Part shown: piece by piece, positions 33,268-36,034 of the stretch
How positions within the stretch are numbered: the stretch's first letter is position 1
How the letters are laid out: the number at the start of each line of letters is the position of its first letter
Assembly (NCBI GenBank): GCA_002077045.2
Contig: KZ111145.1
Span: 445,891-481,924, forward strand
DNA length: 36,034 nt
Direction: 5' to 3'
From: Rachicladosporium sp. CCFEE 5018
Taxonomy: Eukaryota > Ascomycota > Dothideomycetes > Cladosporiales > Cladosporiaceae
Notes under the pieces: model-generated
What the model was told of the DNA's origin: nothing
Seen by the model: the letters and a program-made list of their open reading frames with translations, nothing else
Databases searched by the model: none
Made by a program: the position numbers and the translations under genes

Positions 33268-34416
33268 ATGCGCTTCTTGCGCTCAGTATGGTTCGCGTCA
33301 CTTCTCGCTTGCGCTGCGCAAGGCGACAATACGACCTCCACGCTTCCGAGTAGCCTCGTCACAGTCACGGCCACCCGATCCTGCAGCACACGGCCGAGCA
33401 CCGTCTTCCTCTACACCTCCAATGCATCCACATTTGTTGTTTCTGACCTTGGCTCCGGAGGGTTCAGTCCAGCTACTGCTACACCAAGTGCGCAGGCTGT
33501 TAGCGCGGGAACTGTCACATCGAATGGGGATCGCACGACAGTGTTTCCGATAACCGATATTCTCTCCCACGGTGCGTCGCCGCAACCAGCACCCACAGGA
33601 CAACCCGCTGTCGGAGCTAGTTCACGCTCAGGTACCCTCACGACCGACAGCATCACGAGCCTGTTACACACCGACAGTGGCGTACCATCGAACAGCGATG
33701 AGTCGTCTCTACGAAGTGACGATCCGATGGCGTCACCAACATCGGCTGCAATGCCAGGTGTCCCTGGACTGAGGCAGACACTACCTGGCTCCTCCATCGC
33801 GATAATATACATGTCTTCGCTGGTACATGAGACTTGTCCGTCGCCGCTTACAATCACAGTGTCAGTGACGGGGCCGTCCGATGGACCTTCCGTCACTTCT
33901 GGGCCGTTGGTGAACACAACGATCAGCAATGCCAGCTGCTCTGCGATCGTCTCGACTCTCGCGCCTGTCACTATGCTCATCACAGAGACCAAGTACATTA
34001 TCAGCTCCAGAAGCGAGGCGATCCCCTTGAGTTTGTCGTCACGCTCATCAAATGTGGAGAGTGCTTCGTCAACCACAAGCTCAGGCGGCTTGATTTCTGA
34101 GCGCACGATCACATCCTGTGTCTTTAGTAGCAATGTCAGCTGTCCTGCAGCGAGTGTGCTGGCTTCTCCAGTAACGGTTATGGTAACTCAGACTGAGATG
34201 CAGAGCGCGGCGGATCCCTCAGTGTGTAGTGAGGGCTTGGCCAGCGTCTCAGTTTCGAGCACTGCGAGTAGCATGTACATCATGTCTGGCGGTAGCTTGA
34301 CTGCCATCACTAGTGTGATCTGGCAGACTAGGACGACCTACCTCAGAGACCCTGGCTCGCAGTGCGATGCACCGGCTACCACAACAGTGACTTCTCATAC
34401 TTCCTACACCGATTGA
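33268..34416 (+). CDS. Ser/Thr-rich secreted or cell-wall-type protein, possibly interrupted by TGA
   Basis: Unknown function; composition suggests an O-glycosylated surface or secreted protein. ATG 33268 gives a signal-like start (MRFLRSVWFASLLACAAQG), then 363 residues very rich in Ser, Thr, Val and Pro. Irregular modules recur around cysteines at residues 39, 190, 224, 292 and 366: a Cys, then Pro/Ser/Ala, then a Thr-Val strand such as PLTITVSVTG, PVTMLITETK or PVTVMVTQTE. The frame stops at TGA (34414-34416), but the same frame stays open to 34779 and keeps the pattern (NITTPECPTS, ATLIVTTTAYPTSC). The TGA therefore probably interrupts a longer gene, or an intron is missed. No GPI-anchor tail is visible in either reading. 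No strong homologue recognised. Confidence 0.7.
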   Translation: MRFLRSVWFASLLACAAQGDNTTSTLPSSLVTVTATRSCSTRPSTVFLYTSNASTFVVSDLGSGGFSPATATPSAQAVSAGTVTSNGDRTTVFPITDILSHGASPQPAPTGQPAVGASSRSGTLTTDSITSLLHTDSGVPSNSDESSLRSDDPMASPTSAAMPGVPGLRQTLPGSSIAIIYMSSLVHETCPSPLTITVSVTGPSDGPSVTSGPLVNTTISNASCSAIVSTLAPVTMLITETKYIISSRSEAIPLSLSSRSSNVESASSTTSSGGLISERTITSCVFSSNVSCPAASVLASPVTVMVTQTEMQSAADPSVCSEGLASVSVSSTASSMYIMSGGSLTAITSVIWQTRTTYLRDPGSQCDAPATTTVTSHTSYTD

Positions 34417-34779
34417 TACAGCTCCACCAATGCGCTTCAGGATTTCACCTCTGCATCATCTACGACTCCGGGATTGCGATCACTTACGAATGCTTCGGTA
34501 GCACCGGAGAATATCACAACTCCCGAATGCCCCACGTCAGCAGTCTCCGCTACCCTGATCGTGACTACGACAGCATATCCGACAAGTTGCCGTGTGCCGC
34601 CGGCCGTCACAAGCTCATTCGGCCTCTCATCATCGTTTGGGACTCTGTACCCTGTTCGATACATCCTTACCACGGTGCGCCTGCACTATCGAGTTGGTAT
34701 GATCTCTGCGGCTCTATGTTATGTGTTCCACGTAGGTCGGGGTCATAGTGTTCTGCCACGGGACCAGACAAGACGTTGA
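34417..34779 (+). pseudogene. possible continuation of the Ser/Thr-rich gene after the in-frame TGA
   Basis: Same frame as the upstream gene, about 120 codons after TGA 34414-34416. The first ~80 codons remain Ser/Thr-rich with another cysteine module (ECPTSAVSATLIVTTTAYPT), then the composition changes to basic and unlike the repeat. The true end or a further intron could not be fixed. Confidence 0.45.
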
Positions 34780-35192
34780 TGGTACTAAGCAATCCATGAC
34801 TGCACACCTTTCATACCAGACCCGCGTAATTTGCAGTCTGACTGGACTATTGCAGATCTCGGAGGCCGCTGCTGCCTAGAAGCATGATGTTCAACAAACT
34901 CAAGCAATGTCGCGGCGCAGTAGGTCGAGTCACAAGCTGTAAGAACGGCACAGCAGCAGCTATACCGGTTTAGCTGCAGATACTGTGCGGTTATGCAGGT
35001 ACCCGTGCGGCCGTCGCTGCCTTGTAGGTGTAGCTCTACTACTTCGTAGTGAGTATGTATACCTTTACAACTTCGTCTCAGATCCTCATTTCTTCCTTCT
35101 CTCTTCATACTCCTAGCTGCCCGGTCCACGGTACTGCAAGTCGCACCCGTCACCCACAAACTGACTGGAAATATCCAACGAAGTCTATCATC
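34780..35192. other. intergenic, promoter of the last gene
   Basis: 413 bp with no gene recognised; presumably the 5' flank of the partial gene at 35193. Confidence 0.5.
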
Positions 35193-36034
35193 ATGTCTTC
35201 GCAGGGTAGCCTGTTCTCCACCACTCTGCAAGAGATTACCCAGACGAAGCTCACCGAGCTCGACAAGCAGCGCCGAGTCTTCGAAGACCATCGCGAGAGA
35301 ATCAAGGCCGTCCTAGCCAAGGTACAAGATGTCGAAGAGACCCTTCCCGCCGTCGCCGAACTTGTTCGCCGAGCCTTCAACATCACCATAAAGGACGGCA
35401 AGGTCGTACGATCATCTGACCAAGACAAGGTGTCCATCTCCATCGAGCTGCAGATTCTCGATCGTGTCTTCACTCAGGCGAAGTATGATCCGAGTTTCTC
35501 CGTGAAGATCCTCGAGCAGTGGCAAGACAGACTTGTTGGTCATGTGGAGCAGCAATCTGCCAAGTATGCCTTCGCCTGGCTGTATGGACAGCTCACGAAT
35601 GAGTCTGTTGCTGCTAAGGCTCCGAAGGCGAAGCCCACAAGCAGCGAAGATGACTTCGAGCATGTTGGAGGTGCCAAGAAACTCGAGGCTCGTGCCAAGT
35701 GGGAGGAAGGTGTCTTCGTCGCCACCTACGTGGACAAAGCCGAGATCTCTAAGCTTCTCAGTGACCTATTCGAACCACGAGAGACCGAGAGTCGAGTTCT
35801 TCACAAAGCTCTCAAGGACATGCGAGACAAGGCCACCAAGTTCGGTGATACCATCCGCCAGTCGAAGGGATTCAACACCGAAACTCTCAAGTGGGCCATC
35901 AAAGGATTGCTGGCTTCGGACCTATTGACTCAAGACAAGCGTGATGCCCTTCGTAGCTTTCGAGACAGCGACACCATCCTTCGAGAAGTCGCGGACGTGC
36001 TGAACATGAGACTCGACTCGATCGATACCTGGTC
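35193..36034 (+). CDS. uncharacterised fungal protein, N-terminal part (runs off the window)
   Basis: ATG 35193 (MSSQGSLFSTTLQEITQTKL) opens 280 codons with no stop and no intron before the window ends. The protein is charged, alpha-helical and without signal peptide or membrane segments. A likely coiled coil covers residues ~15-45 (TELDKQRRVFEDHRERIKAV); a Lys/Ser/Asp linker near 150 (KPTSSEDDFEHVGG) precedes a second helical block beginning KKLEARAKWEEGVF. It resembles, from memory, the amino end of long conserved Pezizomycotina proteins of unknown role. One candidate class is the cellular reverse-transcriptase-like (rvt) proteins, but nothing seen here proves that; the missing C-terminal part would decide. 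Clean codon use and long frame make the gene itself secure. Confidence 0.8.
   Translation, partial: MSSQGSLFSTTLQEITQTKLTELDKQRRVFEDHRERIKAVLAKVQDVEETLPAVAELVRRAFNITIKDGKVVRSSDQDKVSISIELQILDRVFTQAKYDPSFSVKILEQWQDRLVGHVEQQSAKYAFAWLYGQLTNESVAAKAPKAKPTSSEDDFEHVGGAKKLEARAKWEEGVFVATYVDKAEISKLLSDLFEPRETESRVLHKALKDMRDKATKFGDTIRQSKGFNTETLKWAIKGLLASDLLTQDKRDALRSFRDSDTILREVADVLNMRLDSIDTW

Noticed and set aside
1..36034. tRNA, 5S rRNA, transposon ends or long terminal repeats
   Set aside because: A read-through for T-loop-like GTTCGA motifs, integrase or reverse-transcriptase motifs and terminal repeats found nothing convincing; covariance-model and repeat searches could not be run.

Overview
The window is nuclear DNA of a filamentous ascomycete (Pezizomycotina). 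The evidence is many short GT-AG introns (about 50-100 bp), conserved fungal housekeeping proteins, fungal Zn2Cys6 and siderophore-transporter families, and no bacterial-style operons. Two tandem F-box-like genes and a decayed MATE-like gene resemble families I associate with Dothideomycetes (Mycosphaerella relatives); that placement is inference. All exon borders were read by eye from splice sites, reading-frame phase and family conservation.

Left part (1-6.3 kb): the 5' part of glutathione-dependent formaldehyde dehydrogenase (minus), the five-exon V-ATPase proteolipid VMA3 (minus), the snRNP/snoRNP protein SNU13 (plus, divergent from VMA3), then two diverged tandem F-box-like paralogues (plus) separated by a 35-bp tandem duplication.

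Middle (6.7-15.3 kb): an almost intron-free Argonaute gene (minus) cut by one in-frame TAG inside PIWI, ribosomal protein L5 (plus, three exons), and two membrane transporters (minus), an amino-acid permease and an MFS sugar transporter. Each of these is truncated at a 100-N assembly gap, so the sequence around 14.7 kb is incomplete or misjoined.

Sugar block (16.4-24 kb): a GH3 beta-glucosidase with a PA14 insert (plus), a Zn2Cys6 transcription factor (minus, convergent with it), and a secreted GH15 glucoamylase with a CBM20 starch-binding domain (plus), which shares a 0.67-kb divergent promoter with the factor. This looks like a small local glucan/starch-use cluster with its own regulator, but the glucoamylase frame carries one in-frame TAG that removes the catalytic base and CBM20.

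Right part (24-36 kb): a membrane acyltransferase-3 protein (minus), a decayed MATE-like transporter pseudogene (plus), an MFS siderophore-iron transporter (minus), an amino-acid transporter of the AAAP type (plus, five exons), a Ser/Thr-rich secreted protein whose repeat-like composition continues past an in-frame TGA, and the start of a long uncharacterised protein running off the end. The right two thirds looks like accessory genome: transporters, secreted hydrolases, single-stop gene breaks and a pseudogene. I see no tRNA, rRNA, CRISPR array or transposon.
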